Assembly: GCF_030403435.1 (NCBI RefSeq)
Contig: NZ_JAUEPH010000004.1
Span: 434,001-498,000 of the forward strand
DNA from: Algoriphagus sediminis
GTDB lineage: Bacteria > Bacteroidota > Bacteroidia > Cytophagales > Cyclobacteriaceae
Length of the DNA: 64,000 nt
Reading direction: 5' to 3'
Part shown: in pieces, positions 63,432 through 64,000 of the stretch
Layout of the letters: the number at the start of each line of letters is the position of its first letter
Position numbering within the stretch: position 1 is the first letter of the stretch
Translations under genes and position numbers: made by a program
Notes under the pieces: generated by a model
Seen by the model: the letters and a program-made list of their open reading frames with translations, nothing else
Told to the model about the DNA's origin: nothing
Databases searched by the model: none

Positions 63432-63464
63432 AACAATAAAAATTCCTTTATTGTTGTACCTTTG
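63432..63464 (+). promoter_or_regulatory. Inverted repeat abutting a -7 element upstream of sufB
   Basis: AACAATAAA (63432-63440) and TTTATTGTT (63447-63455) form a perfect 9-bp inverted repeat with a six-base spacer. It abuts TACCTTTG (63457-63464), an exact -7 match 36 bases before the sufB ATG. No TTG lies at the -33 spacing, and the repeat occupies that position. Confidence 0.55.
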
Positions 63465-63499
63465 ACGTCAAAATAAAATTAATCTAAATAGGTCGCAGC

Positions 63500-64000
63500 A
63501 TGAGCAAAGACAACGAGATTTTAGAGGAATTTACCACCAAAGAATACGAGCACGGCTGGTCAGTGAATTATGAGGCTGATGAAGCTCCAATAGGCTTAAA
63601 TGAAGATATCATTAAGTGGATTTCTGCAAAAAAAGAGGAACCTCAATGGTTATTAAATTGGAGACTGAAGGCTTTCGACACCTTTAAAAAAATGACAGAG
63701 CCTGAATGGGCTAATGTTCATTATCCAAAAATCGATCTTCAAAAGTTAAGATATTACTCTGCGCCAAAGCAAGGGAAAAAGCCAAAAACTCTGGATGAAG
63801 TTGATCCTGAATTACTTCAGATTTATGAAAGACTTGGAATAAATTTAAATGAGCAGAAAAGGTTGCAGGGAATCGCTGTGGATGCTGTTTTGGATTCAGT
63901 TTCTGTAGCTACCACTTTTAAGGAAACTCTCTCGAAGCTAGGAATCGTTTTTTGTTCTTTCAGTGAAGCCGTTAAAGAACATCCGGAGCTTGTGAAGAAG
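63500..64000 (+). CDS. sufB: Fe-S cluster scaffold protein SufB, 5' part (runs off the window)
   Basis: Translating from the ATG at 63500 gives 167 open codons to the right edge. The segments EYEHGWSVNYEADEAPIGLNED, LNWRLKAFDTFKKM, PEWANVHYPKIDLQKLRYYSAPK and FKETLSKLGIVFCSFSEAVKEHPELV are the standard N-terminal part of SufB, which with SufC and SufD assembles Fe-S clusters. The full protein is about 480 aa, so roughly two thirds lies outside. It is the likely first gene of the suf operon, with the inverted repeat as a control site. Confidence 0.93.
   Translation, partial: MSKDNEILEEFTTKEYEHGWSVNYEADEAPIGLNEDIIKWISAKKEEPQWLLNWRLKAFDTFKKMTEPEWANVHYPKIDLQKLRYYSAPKQGKKPKTLDEVDPELLQIYERLGINLNEQKRLQGIAVDAVLDSVSVATTFKETLSKLGIVFCSFSEAVKEHPELVKK

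Noticed and set aside
1..64000. CRISPR arrays, insertion sequences, tRNA or rRNA genes.
   Set aside because: No regularly spaced direct repeats, transposase motifs, terminal inverted repeats or RNA-gene signatures were seen on reading either strand.

Overview
This is a 64 kb chromosomal segment with about 40% GC by eye, dominated by one large surface-polysaccharide locus. The organism is almost certainly a member of the Bacteroidota, probably a Cytophagales bacterium of Algoriphagus/Cyclobacteriaceae type (genus-level guess only). The reasons are promoters of the TTG / TAnnTTTG kind, Wzi-family and SLBB exporters, a DUF2911 lipoprotein, a BY-kinase with a Gly-Tyr tail, and a SufB start. No rRNA, tRNA, CRISPR array or insertion sequence was seen.

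Layout. (1) 1-2989, minus: a four-gene run of exported proteins of unknown role (LRR protein cut by the window edge, two secreted proteins, one proline-rich probable lipoprotein). (2) 2990-3382: spacer with two strong hairpins; the second ends the polysaccharide locus. (3) 3383-50497, all minus: a co-directional polysaccharide locus of about 47 kb and roughly 38 genes, read from a promoter at 50522-50551. Its first gene is a winged-helix regulator with a nucleotidyltransferase-like domain. (4) 50580-54051, minus: membrane protein, penicillin-acylase-family hydrolase and DUF2911 lipoprotein. (5) 54265-64000: housekeeping and accessory genes (endo/exonuclease/phosphatase protein, RND/MMPL exporter, thymidylate synthase, NTF2-like protein, S9 peptidase, TonB-like C-terminal protein, Lrp/AsnC regulator, and the start of sufB).

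The polysaccharide locus looks like two systems end to end. The promoter-proximal block (33.9-49.9 kb) has a six-SLBB outer-membrane exporter, UDP-glucose dehydrogenase, Wzx flippase, pyruvyl transferase with a nitroreductase-family partner, a Wzz-type protein without kinase, a Wzy-like polymerase, five GT2 glycosyltransferases and Wzi. The distal block (3.4-33.8 kb) has its own nucleotide-sugar dehydrogenase, short Wza lipoprotein, Wzc-type tyrosine kinase, ABC flippase, Wzy/WaaL-like protein and only GT-B glycosyltransferases. It also has a sialic-acid set (neuB, neuC, neuA), three asparagine-synthetase-like amidotransferases, a PaaK/CapK-like adenylate-forming enzyme, a GNAT, a divergent deacetylase-like protein, a short-chain reductase and a WecA/WbpL-type initiating transferase.

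Together they would build and export one or two acidic exopolysaccharides whose carboxyl groups (uronic acids, sialic acid, pyruvate ketals) could be masked by amidation. A palindrome and a -7-like motif sit exactly between the blocks, and a hairpin terminator sits inside the first block, so the locus is probably not one simple operon. Many genes overlap by 1-4 bases, and at least fourteen locus genes appear to use TTG or GTG starts.
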